Positions 52,215 through 61,046 of a stretch of 64,000 nt of DNA are shown here, piece by piece. This DNA comes from Pseudomonas cichorii (GTDB lineage Bacteria; Pseudomonadota; Gammaproteobacteria; Pseudomonadales; Pseudomonadaceae). The DNA lies in contig NZ_CP074349.1 of assembly GCF_018343775.1 (NCBI RefSeq), forward strand, positions 1 through 64,000, in the 5' to 3' direction. The notes below the pieces were generated by a model, which saw only the letters and a list, made by a program, of their open reading frames with translations, did no database searches and was not told the origin of the DNA. Numbering within the stretch: the first letter of the stretch is position 1; each line of letters starts with the position of its first letter. Made by a program: the position numbers and the translations under genes.

Positions 52215-53104
52215 GGTTTCAACAGTAGGTAGTGATCTGCGAGCAGGGCAACGAACAGCAGGAACAAGTAATGGATAGAGTACTTGAAGGTGCAGATTGC
52301 CGCGTGCGGTCGAGTGCCACGGTACAGCACACGGCTCCAGTGCAGGAAGCGCAAACCCAGCAGTGATGCACAAATCAGATACGCCAGGCCGCTCATGTGA
52401 ATCGCATAAGGCAGCAGACTGACCGCGAACAGGATGCAGGTGTACAGCACGATATGCACTTTGGTGTAGTGCTCGCCATGGGTGATCGGCAGCATCGGGA
52501 TACTCGCCTTGGCATATTCGGCCTTGCGATGGATGGCCAGCGCCCAGAAGTGTGGCGGGGTCCAGGCGAAGATGATCAGCACCAGCAACAGGGGTTCGGC
52601 GGTAACTTGCCCGGTAACCGCCACCCAGCCCAGCAAGGGCGGCGAAGCGCCGGCCAGCCCTCCGATGACAATGTTCTGTGGTGTGGCACGTTTCAGAAAG
52701 CCGGTGTAGATCACGGCGTAGCCCATCAGCGACGCCAGGGTCAGCCAGGCGGTCAGCGGATTGGTGAACGCCAGCAGCAGAAACTGCCCGGTCAGCGTCA
52801 GCAGCAAGGCCAGAATCAGGGCGTGTTCCGGCGCTATTCGCCCCTGGGCAATCGGTCGTTTTTGAGTGCGGGCCATCAGCGCATCGATATGTCGGTCCAC
52901 CACATGGTTGATAACGGCGGCACTCCCCGCACACAGCCCGATGCCCAGATTGCCGAACACCAGAATCGTCCATGGCACGCTGTTGTGGCTGGACAGCAGC
53001 ATGCCGACCAGGGAAGTCATCAACATTAGCGCCACGACTTTGGGTTTGGTCAGCTCCAGGTAATCACGCCATAGCGCCTGACGTTCCTGACTCAATACGC
53101 TCAT
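52211..53104 (-). CDS. ctaB: Protohaem IX farnesyltransferase (haem O synthase)
   Basis: Polytopic enzyme that adds a farnesyl group to haem b to give haem O. Start at 53104 (MSVLSQERQALWRDYLELTK) gives 297 residues with the UbiA-type motifs NHVVDRHIDALMARTQKRP and a second conserved loop HRKAEYAKASIPMLP. It works with CtaA to supply haem A to the oxidase. It overlaps the ctaA stop by 4 bp. Confidence 0.95.
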   Translation of the reverse strand: MSVLSQERQALWRDYLELTKPKVVALMLMTSLVGMLLSSHNSVPWTILVFGNLGIGLCAGSAAVINHVVDRHIDALMARTQKRPIAQGRIAPEHALILALLLTLTGQFLLLAFTNPLTAWLTLASLMGYAVIYTGFLKRATPQNIVIGGLAGASPPLLGWVAVTGQVTAEPLLLVLIIFAWTPPHFWALAIHRKAEYAKASIPMLPITHGEHYTKVHIVLYTCILFAVSLLPYAIHMSGLAYLICASLLGLRFLHWSRVLYRGTRPHAAICTFKYSIHYLFLLFVALLADHYLLLKP

Positions 53105-54168
53105 GGCAGTGTGTCCTTTTTCACAGGCAGCACATTGGCCCATGAGGCCGCCAGGCATGCTCGATCAGGGTTGCGGCGTTTGCTGCTGAAGGCAGCTCGT
53201 GTACGAAAACTGATCAGTGTCAGGGTCAGCATCAAACCCGCGCCTCCCGCGTTGTGAGCCATCGCAACAGGCAGGTGCAGACTCAGCAGCACATTGCCGA
53301 ACCCCAGGCCGATCTGTATGCCGAGGGCCAGTGCCAGCAGTATTGCCAACCCCTTGAGGCCGGCGCGCTTGAGCTGCCAGGCCAGGGTCAGCAGTACGCA
53401 GGCCACCAGCAGTGCGCCGAGTCGGTGTGTCAGATGAATCGCAGTGCGCGCTTCGTTGTCGAGTTTGCCGCCTAGATAATCGGGGCCGATGTGCTGGGTC
53501 AGGTGGAAACCATTGGCGAAGTCCGTTTCCGGCCACCATTGCCCTTGGCAGGTGGGCAGGTCGGTGCAGGCCAGCGCTGCATAATTGGCACTGACCCAGC
53601 CGCCCAGGGCGATCTGTAGCGTGACCAGCACCAGCCCCAGCGCCGCCAGGCGTTTCAGGCGCTGGGGCAAGTGTGGTAATGGCGCGAAGGCGCCACTCAG
53701 GCGCAGGGTCAGCAGAAACAGCAGACTCAAGGTGGCCACGCCTCCCAGCAGATGCGCCGTGACCACTTGCGGCCAGAGTTTGAGGGTTACGGTCCACATG
53801 CCGAAAGCCGCCTGAACGAAGACCACTGCCACCAGCAGCAAAGGCAGTTTCAACGGTTGCCCGGCCAGATGGCGACGCTGCCAGGCTTTTATGGCCAGCC
53901 ACAGAATCGTCAGGGTCAGCCCGCCCGCGAAATAGCGATGCGTCATCTCGCTCCAGCCTTTTCCTGCATGCACCGGAGCGTCTGGAAAGTGCAGTTGCGC
54001 ATGAGCCAGTTGCCGCTCAGTGGCGGGCACGCCGATGAATCCGTAACAGCCCGGCCAGTCAGGACAACCCAGGCCGGCATGGGTGAGCCGTGTATAAGCA
54101 CCGAGTAGCACCACGAACAACGCCAGCAGCGTGGCAAGCAAGGCGATACGAAATCCGGGTCGGGCCAT
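53101..54168 (-). CDS. ctaA: Haem A synthase (COX15/CtaA family)
   Basis: Polytopic oxygenase converting haem O to haem A. The 355-residue protein has two related four-helix halves with the GLGCPDWPGCYG and TDLPTCQGQWWP cysteine loops and histidine ligands such as EMTHRYFAG and IHLTHRLGALL. The C-terminus is a polar tail. Confidence 0.94.
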   Translation of the reverse strand: MARPGFRIALLATLLALFVVLLGAYTRLTHAGLGCPDWPGCYGFIGVPATERQLAHAQLHFPDAPVHAGKGWSEMTHRYFAGGLTLTILWLAIKAWQRRHLAGQPLKLPLLLVAVVFVQAAFGMWTVTLKLWPQVVTAHLLGGVATLSLLFLLTLRLSGAFAPLPHLPQRLKRLAALGLVLVTLQIALGGWVSANYAALACTDLPTCQGQWWPETDFANGFHLTQHIGPDYLGGKLDNEARTAIHLTHRLGALLVACVLLTLAWQLKRAGLKGLAILLALALGIQIGLGFGNVLLSLHLPVAMAHNAGGAGLMLTLTLISFRTRAAFSSKRRNPDRACLAASWANVLPVKKDTLP

Positions 54169-54180
54169 GACGACCTCCCT

Positions 54181-54750
54181 TTATCCGATGTTCGACAGTT
54201 TCAGGAGTTGGCGCAGGTCGATCAGCAGGTCCTTGCCGTTGACTCTGGGGTCATAGCGCAGCACAAGGTTGCCGTGGGGATCGACGATCCACAGTTGCGG
54301 TGCATTGTCGGGCGCCAGCTTCCGGTAGCGGACAACATCCAGCGGATAACGCTGCAGTTGTGGATAGTCCTGGTGAAGCGTCTCGGCATAGTCGTCACTG
54401 AGCGGTGCATTCGTGGCCAGGGCATGGCTGGCCCGTGTGGCATCGCGACCCAGACCGATCTGGACCTGCCGCGCCAGATACACCAGTTGCTGGCAGTCGG
54501 CATTGCACTGCCCCGGCGCGCTGACCAGCAATTGCCAGCGCTGCTCATCGGCCTGGACTCCCAGGTCGGCGCGGCTCTGGCCGTTGCCGATCAACTGGCC
54601 GTGATAACTGCGACTGTCCGGCACCCAGAAGTTGAAGCGGTACATGCAGGTGGCCAGGATCATTGGCCCGACAGCGATCAGCACCAACACCAGCAGTTGC
54701 AGACGCCCTTGTCGTCGCTTACGAAACTCAGATACGCCGACGGTGTTCAT
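54181..54750 (-). CDS. Cox-operon membrane protein with SCO-like CX3C motif
   Basis: A 189-residue protein with one N-terminal membrane helix (about 18-40) and a periplasmic domain. Start Met at 54750 (MNTVGVSEFRKRRQGRLQ) overlaps the surf1 end; longer starts are antisense to nothing conserved. I recall it as the PA0111-type hypothetical of the Pseudomonas cox operon. The segment APGQCNADCQQLVYLARQV has a CX3C spacing, and the end LWIVDPHGNLVLRYDP resembles the thioredoxin-fold C-terminus of SCO proteins. A role in copper or thiol handling is possible but unproven. Confidence 0.75.
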   Translation of the reverse strand: MNTVGVSEFRKRRQGRLQLLVLVLIAVGPMILATCMYRFNFWVPDSRSYHGQLIGNGQSRADLGVQADEQRWQLLVSAPGQCNADCQQLVYLARQVQIGLGRDATRASHALATNAPLSDDYAETLHQDYPQLQRYPLDVVRYRKLAPDNAPQLWIVDPHGNLVLRYDPRVNGKDLLIDLRQLLKLSNIG

Positions 54751-55462
54751 TATTCTTCTCCCGGCTGTTTCTGTTGCGCCAACCCCAATACACACCCAGA
54801 CCGAACAGTGCCGTGGCCAGGGCGAACCACTGCACGGCATAGCCCACATGTTTTTGCGGATCGATTGCCACGACCGGCCAGTCAACGCGATACGCGGCAC
54901 TGCCCGGCTCAAGTCGCAGTTCGTGTGGATAGCCCTGGCGATCCAGCGCTGCCCAGAGCGTGCCGGGCATGACGGCGGTCACCAGTTTCGGCCACGAATC
55001 GTTCAGCGCATCGGCTTGCAGGTGAAAGCTTTCGCCCAGAGGGACATGGACCCAGGCAGTCAGATCCTGCGGCTGGCTTGGGGTCGTGAATGCTGGCGGC
55101 GTACGCCGGTCCGGCCAGGGCAGCCAGCCGCGATTTATCCACAGCCATAACCCGCTGGGTTGGTCCTGGAAGGGCTGGAGCAATTCGACACCGGCCTTGC
55201 CGTCACGGGTGCTGTTATCGAGCAGCAGGCTGTGGGCTGCATCGAATCGTCCCTGCAATTGCACGCGCCTGTAGGCGGGGTCTTCGATATCCAGCAGTCG
55301 GACGATATCGATGGGTTCGGCCGCCTGGCGTTCGGCGTGATGAGCGAGAATTACGCGCTTCTCTTCGGCCCGGTTCAATTGCCAGAAACCGAGCATGAGC
55401 AGCAGTGGCAGCGCTGCCAGCATCAGCAGCACAGGCCCCGAACGCCGGATGAAGCGGTTCAT
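54728..55462 (-). CDS. SURF1-family cytochrome oxidase biogenesis protein
   Basis: Inner-membrane assembly factor for haem a insertion. Met at 55462 gives 244 residues with helices at both ends (about 10-28 and 205-225). Family blocks include GFWQLNRAEEKR, RRVQLQGRFDAAHSLLLDN, LWLWINRGWLP and the C-terminal YAVQWFALATALFGLGVYWG. A DnaA box is inside the gene at 55135. Confidence 0.92.
   Translation of the reverse strand: MNRFIRRSGPVLLMLAALPLLLMLGFWQLNRAEEKRVILAHHAERQAAEPIDIVRLLDIEDPAYRRVQLQGRFDAAHSLLLDNSTRDGKAGVELLQPFQDQPSGLWLWINRGWLPWPDRRTPPAFTTPSQPQDLTAWVHVPLGESFHLQADALNDSWPKLVTAVMPGTLWAALDRQGYPHELRLEPGSAAYRVDWPVVAIDPQKHVGYAVQWFALATALFGLGVYWGWRNRNSREKNNEHRRRI
55135..55143 (+). promoter_or_regulatory. 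DnaA box inside surf1
   Basis: Exact TTATCCACA; the farthest copy from oriC in this window. Confidence 0.4.
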
Positions 55463-55536
55463 CCCGTCGCCCGTTCCGGCATCAGGGCCGTGCCTATACT
55501 CCATTGCATCATGGCGATTGCTCCTGGAGTTTTCTC

Positions 55537-55740
55537 ATGCTCAAAGCAGCGATTGTTCTTATGTTGGCGGCCACCATCACCTGCCTGTTCAGTGGCCTGT
55601 TCTTTCTGATCAAGGACGACAACCAGTCGACCCGGCTGCTCAAGGTCCTGGCCCTGCGGGTCATCCTCGCCGCCCTCACCCTGGCGCTGATTACCTGGGG
55701 TTTCTACAGCGGTCAGTTGGTGTCACATGTGAACTGGTAA
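55537..55740 (+). CDS. Twin-transmembrane protein (DUF2909 family)
   Basis: A 67-residue protein with two hydrophobic helices separated by a short KDDNQSTRLLK loop, ending SGQLVSHVNW. ATG 55537 follows CTGGAG. It is encoded on the plus strand inside the otherwise leftward cox cluster, between surf1 and coxC, an arrangement I recall in other pseudomonads. Function unknown; it may be an oxidase-associated small subunit or assembly factor. Confidence 0.85.
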   Translation: MLKAAIVLMLAATITCLFSGLFFLIKDDNQSTRLLKVLALRVILAALTLALITWGFYSGQLVSHVNW

Positions 55741-55745
55741 CGGCC

Positions 55746-56636
55746 TCACAAGACATACACAAAGGTGAACAGGCCGACCCACACCACATCCACGAAGTGC
55801 CAGTACCAGCTCGCGGCCTCGAAACCGAACTGATGCTCGGCATCGAAATGCCCGCGCAGAATCCGCATCAACATCACAAACAGAATGATCGTGCCGATGG
55901 TGACGTGGGCGCCGTGAAACCCGGTCAGCATGAAAAAGGTCGCGCCATAGATCCCGGAGCCCAGGGTCAGGCCAAGCTCTTGATAGGCATGGACGTACTC
56001 TTCAGCCTGCAGGATCAGAAAACTGCAGCCCAGCAGCACGGTGACGGCCAGCCAGCCTTTGAGCGCGCCGCGATGGGCTTTTTTCAAGGCGTGGTGGGCA
56101 AAGGTAATGGTCACGCTGGAGCTGACCAGCAAAATGGTATTGATCAGCGGCAAATGCCACGGATCGATGACGCCCTTGGGTGGCGGGAACAGTTTCGGAT
56201 CGGGGTTTTCCTGCAGCGGCCACTGGAACTGAAAGTTCGGCCACAGCATGTTCGAGATGCCGTTGGAGCCCTCGCCACCCAGCCACGGGCCGGTCCAGAC
56301 CCGCACGTAAAGCAGCACGCCGAAAAAGGCCATGAAAAACATCACTTCGGAAAAGATGAACCAGACCATGCCCCAGCGAAACGAGCGGTCCATCTGCGCG
56401 CTGTACATCCCGGCCCGTGCTTCCTTGACGACCGCACCGAACCAGCCAGCCATCATGTAGGCCACCAGAAGACCGCCCACGAAAAAGATCAGCGGTCCGT
56501 TGGATTCCGGCCGTCCAGCCTTCAGGTCATTGAACCAGGTGCCCAGGCCGAACATCGTGACCAGCAGGGCCAGCGTGGCAATGATGGGCCATTTGCTTTG
56601 CGCCGGAACGTAATAATGCTCATGGGGCGTAGCCAT
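55746..56636 (-). CDS. coxC: Cytochrome c oxidase subunit III
   Basis: Core membrane subunit without metal centres. Met at 56636, after AAGGAGA, gives 296 residues with about seven helices and family blocks SEVMFFMAFFGVLLYVRVW and FEAASWYWHFVDVVWVGLF. It lies between ctaG and the DUF2909 gene; its last bases are 6 bp from the convergent DUF2909 stop. Confidence 0.95.
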   Translation of the reverse strand: MATPHEHYYVPAQSKWPIIATLALLVTMFGLGTWFNDLKAGRPESNGPLIFFVGGLLVAYMMAGWFGAVVKEARAGMYSAQMDRSFRWGMVWFIFSEVMFFMAFFGVLLYVRVWTGPWLGGEGSNGISNMLWPNFQFQWPLQENPDPKLFPPPKGVIDPWHLPLINTILLVSSSVTITFAHHALKKAHRGALKGWLAVTVLLGCSFLILQAEEYVHAYQELGLTLGSGIYGATFFMLTGFHGAHVTIGTIILFVMLMRILRGHFDAEHQFGFEAASWYWHFVDVVWVGLFTFVYVL

Positions 56637-56649
56637 TTGAGCGTCTCCT

Positions 56650-57207
56650 TCAGCCACCGTTTTTCACGACAGGCAGAACGGGGGGCTGGCGTGCAGTGAT
56701 ATCGAACAGTGTGTAGGCCAGAGTCAGGTGTTTCACGTCTTTGGGCAGGTCGCGATCAACAATGAAGCGCACCGGCATTTCGATCCGCTCTCCCGGTTGC
56801 AGCATTTGCTGGGTAAAACAGAAGCATTCGGTCTTGTGGAAGTAAGCCGCCGCCTGACCGGGGGAAATACTGGGCACGGCCTGCGCCGTCATCGCTTTGT
56901 CGGTGGGGTTCTGTGCCACGAAAATCATCTCGTTGACCGCGCCTGGGTGAACCTCGATCTCTTCGGTCCGCGGATGAAACGCCCAGACCATGTCCACCGC
57001 ATTGGTCGAGATGAACTGCACACGCACCAGCCGCTGCTGATCGATCACCTGCGAGCCCTGATACTGGCCACCGGTCTTGCCATTGATGCCAAATGCCCTG
57101 CACATCACGTCATACAGGGGCACCAGCGCGAAACCAAAGGCAAACATCACCACCACTATCAGCAGCAGGCGAGCGACGAGGCCTTTGATCGAATGCACGT
57201 TGCTCAT
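56650..57207 (-). CDS. ctaG: Cytochrome c oxidase assembly protein CtaG/Cox11
   Basis: Copper chaperone for the CuB site of subunit I. Met at 57207 gives 185 residues: an N-terminal membrane helix (about 12-33), a periplasmic immunoglobulin-like domain and the copper-binding ECFCFTQQ motif near residue 120. 13 bp separate its stop from coxC. It sits 9 bp after coxA. Confidence 0.95.
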   Translation of the reverse strand: MSNVHSIKGLVARLLLIVVVMFAFGFALVPLYDVMCRAFGINGKTGGQYQGSQVIDQQRLVRVQFISTNAVDMVWAFHPRTEEIEVHPGAVNEMIFVAQNPTDKAMTAQAVPSISPGQAAAYFHKTECFCFTQQMLQPGERIEMPVRFIVDRDLPKDVKHLTLAYTLFDITARQPPVLPVVKNGG

Positions 57208-57215
57208 GGCAGTAC

Positions 57216-58799
57216 TCACTTCACTTCGGGCGGTGTGCTGAAGGTGTGATAAGGCGCGGGCGAAGGCAGTGTCCACTCCAGCCCGTCAGCGCCATCCCAG
57301 GGCTTGGCTGGCGCAGGCGGGCCGCCGCGAATGGTCTTGATCACGATGAACAGGAAGAACAGTTGTGTCGCACCAAAGGTGAAAGCCCCGATGGACGACA
57401 CCATGTTGAAGTCCGCGAATTGCAGGTTGTAGTCCGGGATGCGGCGTGGCATGCCCGCCAGGCCAAGAAAGTGCATCGGGAAGAACGCCAGGTTCATGCC
57501 GATGAATGACAGCCAGAAATGCAGTTTGCCCAGGGTTTCGTCATACATGTGCCCGGTCCACTTGGGCAGCCAGTAATAGGCCGAGGCGAAAATGCCGAAG
57601 ATCGCCCCGGGCACCAGTACATAGTGGAAGTGCGCCACCACGAAGTAGGTGTCCTGATACTGGAAGTCGGCGGGCGCGATGGACAGCATCAGCCCCGAAA
57701 ACCCGCCAATGGAAAACAGGATCACGAACGCCACGGCGAACAGCATGGGCGTCTCGAACGTCAACGAACCCTGCCACATGGTACTGACCCAGTTGAACAC
57801 CTTGACCCCCGTCGGTACGGCGATAAGCATCGTTGCGTACATGAAGAACAGTTCGCCCACCAGAGGAATGCCCACCACGAACATGTGGTGCGCCCACACG
57901 ATGAACGACAGAAAGGCGATGCTCGCCACGGCGTAGACCATTGAGGTATAGCCGAATAACGGCTTGCGCGAGAACGCGGGAATGATCGAGCTGACCGCCC
58001 CGAAGGCCGGCAGGATCATGATGTACACCTCGGGATGACCGAAAAACCAGAACACATGTTGGAACAGCAACGGATCACCGCCGCCTGCAGCATTGAAGAA
58101 GCTGGTCCCGAAATGGATATCCATCAGCATCATGGTCACGCAGCCGGCCAGCACCGGCATGACCGCGATCAGCAGAAACGCCGTGATCAGCCAGGTCCAG
58201 ACGAACAGCGGCATCTTCATCAGGGTCATGCCCGGTGCCCGCAGATTGAGGATGGTTGCGACGACATTGATCGCGCCCATGATTGAGCTAATGCCCATCA
58301 TATGGATAGCAAGTATGAAAAATGTCACGCTTTCGGGTGCATAGGTCGTCGAAAGAGGCGCGTAGAAGGTCCAGCCAAAGTTGGGGCCGCCGCCCGGATG
58401 AAAGAGTGTTGAAACCAGGAGCAGGAAGGCAGCAGGCAGCAGCCAGAAGCTGAAGTTGTTCAGGCGCGGCAAGGCCATGTCCGGCGCGCCGATCATCAGC
58501 GGAATCATCCAGTTGGCCAGGCCGACAAAGGCCGGCATCACGGCCCCGAAGACCATGATCAGGCCATGCATGGTGGTCATCTGATTGAAAAAGGCCGGCT
58601 CGACGATCTGCAGGCCCGGCTGGAACAGTTCGGCGCGAATCACCATGGCGAACGAACCGCCCAGCAGGAACATCGTGAAACTGAACCACAGGTACATCGT
58701 GCCGATGTCCTTGTGATTGGTGGTCAGTACCCAGCGCATCAGGCCTTTGGCGGGACCATGCGCGTGGTCATGGCCATGGTCATCGATTACTGCACTCAT
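57216..58799 (-). CDS. coxA: Cytochrome c oxidase subunit I
   Basis: Catalytic subunit with haem a and the haem a3-CuB centre. The 527-residue protein has twelve helices, the CuB histidine-tyrosine region WFFGHPEVYIMILP, the HH pair in VWAHHMF, and the haem ligand pair in AHFHYVLVPGA. The N-terminus is histidine-rich (DDHGHDHAHG). It follows coxB by 19 bp. Confidence 0.98.
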   Translation of the reverse strand: MSAVIDDHGHDHAHGPAKGLMRWVLTTNHKDIGTMYLWFSFTMFLLGGSFAMVIRAELFQPGLQIVEPAFFNQMTTMHGLIMVFGAVMPAFVGLANWMIPLMIGAPDMALPRLNNFSFWLLPAAFLLLVSTLFHPGGGPNFGWTFYAPLSTTYAPESVTFFILAIHMMGISSIMGAINVVATILNLRAPGMTLMKMPLFVWTWLITAFLLIAVMPVLAGCVTMMLMDIHFGTSFFNAAGGGDPLLFQHVFWFFGHPEVYIMILPAFGAVSSIIPAFSRKPLFGYTSMVYAVASIAFLSFIVWAHHMFVVGIPLVGELFFMYATMLIAVPTGVKVFNWVSTMWQGSLTFETPMLFAVAFVILFSIGGFSGLMLSIAPADFQYQDTYFVVAHFHYVLVPGAIFGIFASAYYWLPKWTGHMYDETLGKLHFWLSFIGMNLAFFPMHFLGLAGMPRRIPDYNLQFADFNMVSSIGAFTFGATQLFFLFIVIKTIRGGPPAPAKPWDGADGLEWTLPSPAPYHTFSTPPEVK

Positions 58800-58818
58800 G
58801 TTTCAGTCTCCTGCGCGC

Positions 58819-59943
58819 TCATTTCTGTGACTGCTTGAAGGCCAGCACATCCTTGGGGCTCAGCATGTCGCCCTTGTCGTTACCCCACGCATTGCGCTCG
58901 TAGGTCACGACCGCTGCGATATCCACTTCTGAAAGCTGTTTGCCGAAGGCTGCCATGGAGGTTCCGGGCTTGCCGTTGAACACGATGTTCAGATGCCCTT
59001 CGAGGGGACCGGTGGCGATCGGCGAACCCTTGAGCGCCGGGAACAGGGGCGGCATGCCCTGCCCTTCAGGCTGGTGACAGGCGGCACAGACGGTGTGATA
59101 GACCTTGTCGCCGTGGGCGATGAGTTCTTCCCGTGTCCAGTTCTTGTCGGTCAGTTCCTTGAGTCGGGCGCCTTCTTCCTTGCGCTCGGCCAGCCAGGCC
59201 TGGTAATCCGCCGTGGACTTGGCCTCTACCACGATGGGCATGAAGGCGTGGTCCTTGCCGCACAGTTCGGTGCATTGGCCGCGGTAGATGCCGGGCTTTT
59301 CGATGCGGGTCCAGGCTTCATTGACGAACCCTGGAATCGCGTCGCGCTTGACCGCAAAAGCAGGCACCCACCAGGAGTGGATCACGTCGGCCCCCGTCAC
59401 CAGAAAGCGGATCTTCTCGCCAACCGGCAGCACCAGCGGCTGATCGACTTCCAGCAGGTAGTGTTCGCCCTTGGTATCGCGGTTCTGGATCTGGCCGGTG
59501 GAGGTCGCCAGGTTGCTGAAGAACTCCACATCCTGCCCCAGGTACTTGTAGTGCCACTTCCATTGATAGCCGGTGATCTGAATATCCACATCCGATTCGG
59601 TGGCGTCATACATGCTGATCAGGGTGCGGGTCGCCGGGATCGCCATGGCGACCAGAATCAGAAAGGGAACGAGGGTCCAGAGAATTTCGACGGTCGTGTT
59701 TTCGTGAAAGTGGGCGGCTTTCTGCCCGAGGGAGCGTCGATGCATGATCATCGACCAGAACATGGCGGCGAACACGACAAGACCGATCACGACACATATC
59801 CAGAAGATGGTCATGTGCAGATCGAACACCGCGTTGCTGACGACAGAGGCGCCAGGCGCCATATTCGTTGTCCAGGCTGCTTGCGCCTGGCCAAATATTT
59901 GCCACAACACGAGCCCCATCCAAACGTATGGACGTCGCTTCAT
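58819..59943 (-). CDS. coxB: Cytochrome c oxidase subunit II with fused haem c domain (caa3 type)
   Basis: Electron-entry subunit. The 374-residue protein has a signal-like first helix, two membrane helices (about 40-60 and 80-105), the CuA cupredoxin domain with the ligand motif CTELCGKDHAFMP near residue 226, and a C-terminal cytochrome c domain with CAACH near residue 286 and a downstream Met. The fused haem makes this a caa3-type oxidase. First gene of the leftward cox operon. Confidence 0.97.
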   Translation of the reverse strand: MKRRPYVWMGLVLWQIFGQAQAAWTTNMAPGASVVSNAVFDLHMTIFWICVVIGLVVFAAMFWSMIMHRRSLGQKAAHFHENTTVEILWTLVPFLILVAMAIPATRTLISMYDATESDVDIQITGYQWKWHYKYLGQDVEFFSNLATSTGQIQNRDTKGEHYLLEVDQPLVLPVGEKIRFLVTGADVIHSWWVPAFAVKRDAIPGFVNEAWTRIEKPGIYRGQCTELCGKDHAFMPIVVEAKSTADYQAWLAERKEEGARLKELTDKNWTREELIAHGDKVYHTVCAACHQPEGQGMPPLFPALKGSPIATGPLEGHLNIVFNGKPGTSMAAFGKQLSEVDIAAVVTYERNAWGNDKGDMLSPKDVLAFKQSQK

Positions 59944-60300
59944 CGCGGGGTCCCCCAGCTTGTTATCCGGCAGACGTTGTCTGCGGCCAAGGAGCGGCTT
60001 GCGAATTCACTGACATCATGCCCGGATGACCCAGGTCTACAGCGTTGCGGCCTTCAGCCAACTTCTCTCACAGCCGAGTATAGACATCGCCAGAGAGTGC
60101 GCAACGCGATGGGCGAACCATCCATATAGATGTATGGGGTTTTATTAAGATCGTAAGATAAAGGTCTAGAAAGAGTCTTTTAATAACGAATACATATAAA
60201 TGTTACTTAGTTATGAAAAATGCGTCTTAGGGAGGCAGCCAATCAGGCTAACGTATGACTTCCCTAATAACTACCTGGTTTTAAGCCCTCAGGAGCCTTC
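59944..60300. other. Divergent intergenic region upstream of the cox operon
   Basis: A 357-bp gap with a very AT-rich centre (about 60120-60235) that probably holds promoters in both directions. A dyad CCATcCAT-ATAG-ATGtATGG at 60118-60137 is followed by GGTTTTATT on the plus strand; it may be an operator or weak terminator. A good AGGAG ribosome site precedes the ATG at 60301. No gene seen. Confidence 0.5.
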
Positions 60301-60951
60301 ATGAACACCGCCGCATTGCGCGAGCAGATTCAGCGTGCACATCAACACGAAGCCGAAACAGGCCAATTGCTACAACAACTGGAACTCCAACTCCCCCACC
60401 TGCATCCCGCCATTGATCTTCCGGATGTCGACGCAAAAGGTGTACTGACGCGCTTTGTTTCTGCCTATATCGAGTTGGTACCGGACCTGCTGGACGCTGC
60501 TCACGAAGTTGCAGTTCAGGCGGGTATAGAAGGACAGATAGAGCCTGTCCTGAAAATTGCCGAGCAGTTTTTCGTTAGTCCGCCAGCCATCATGGCCGGT
60601 CATGAAGGGCTCGACAGTCTGTTGGATGAAGCGTATCTGGCACATCGCCTTGTAGAAGAGGTGAATGACCTCTACATCAAGCATTTCGGCCGACCATTGA
60701 TCCCTTCAAACACGGTTGTTGCCAGTGTGATTGCCCACCAGTTGATCGGTGAAGAGTTCGCCAATCAGCTCGATGAAGCCGTACATCATGCAGTTGACCA
60801 GTTACTCGATGATGAGAGCTTTGCACTGGAATCGGTCGAAACCTACCGTGAGCGCCTTGATAGCCCCGACACTGAAGAAGCATGGAAACGCTGGCCGTGC
60901 CTGTCACGTCAACTGGGCATCGGCCTGGAGCTGGGTCGCCCCGAGGCCTGA
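60301..60951 (+). CDS. Pseudomonas conserved hypothetical protein
   Basis: A 216-residue, soluble, acidic, mostly helical protein with no signal peptide, membrane helix or motif I recognise. Segments such as LDSLLDEAYLAHRLVEEVND and VVASVIAHQLIGEEFANQLD look like helical bundle elements. ATG 60301 follows AGGAG. In P. aeruginosa a hypothetical gene (PA0104) lies at the same place between the cox operon and the SulP-carbonic anhydrase pair; I infer orthology from position only. Confidence 0.75.
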   Translation: MNTAALREQIQRAHQHEAETGQLLQQLELQLPHLHPAIDLPDVDAKGVLTRFVSAYIELVPDLLDAAHEVAVQAGIEGQIEPVLKIAEQFFVSPPAIMAGHEGLDSLLDEAYLAHRLVEEVNDLYIKHFGRPLIPSNTVVASVIAHQLIGEEFANQLDEAVHHAVDQLLDDESFALESVETYRERLDSPDTEEAWKRWPCLSRQLGIGLELGRPEA

Positions 60952-61046
60952 TGCAGTCGGTCGTTGTAATAATGTCTTTGCGAGCAAAGGAAGGAGAGTC
61001 GGCAGGCGCTCCGCTGCTTCGCGAAGACGCCCACCGCTGACGCGAG

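Noticed and set aside
52215..52973. N-terminal extension of the SCO frame
   Set aside because: It runs antisense-like through ctaB in a shifted frame; the Met at 52214 gives the normal SCO length and membrane anchor.
60976..60989. CTTTG-CGAG-CAAAG hairpin after the hypothetical gene
   Set aside because: The stem is only 5 bp and no T-run follows, so it is too weak to call a terminator.
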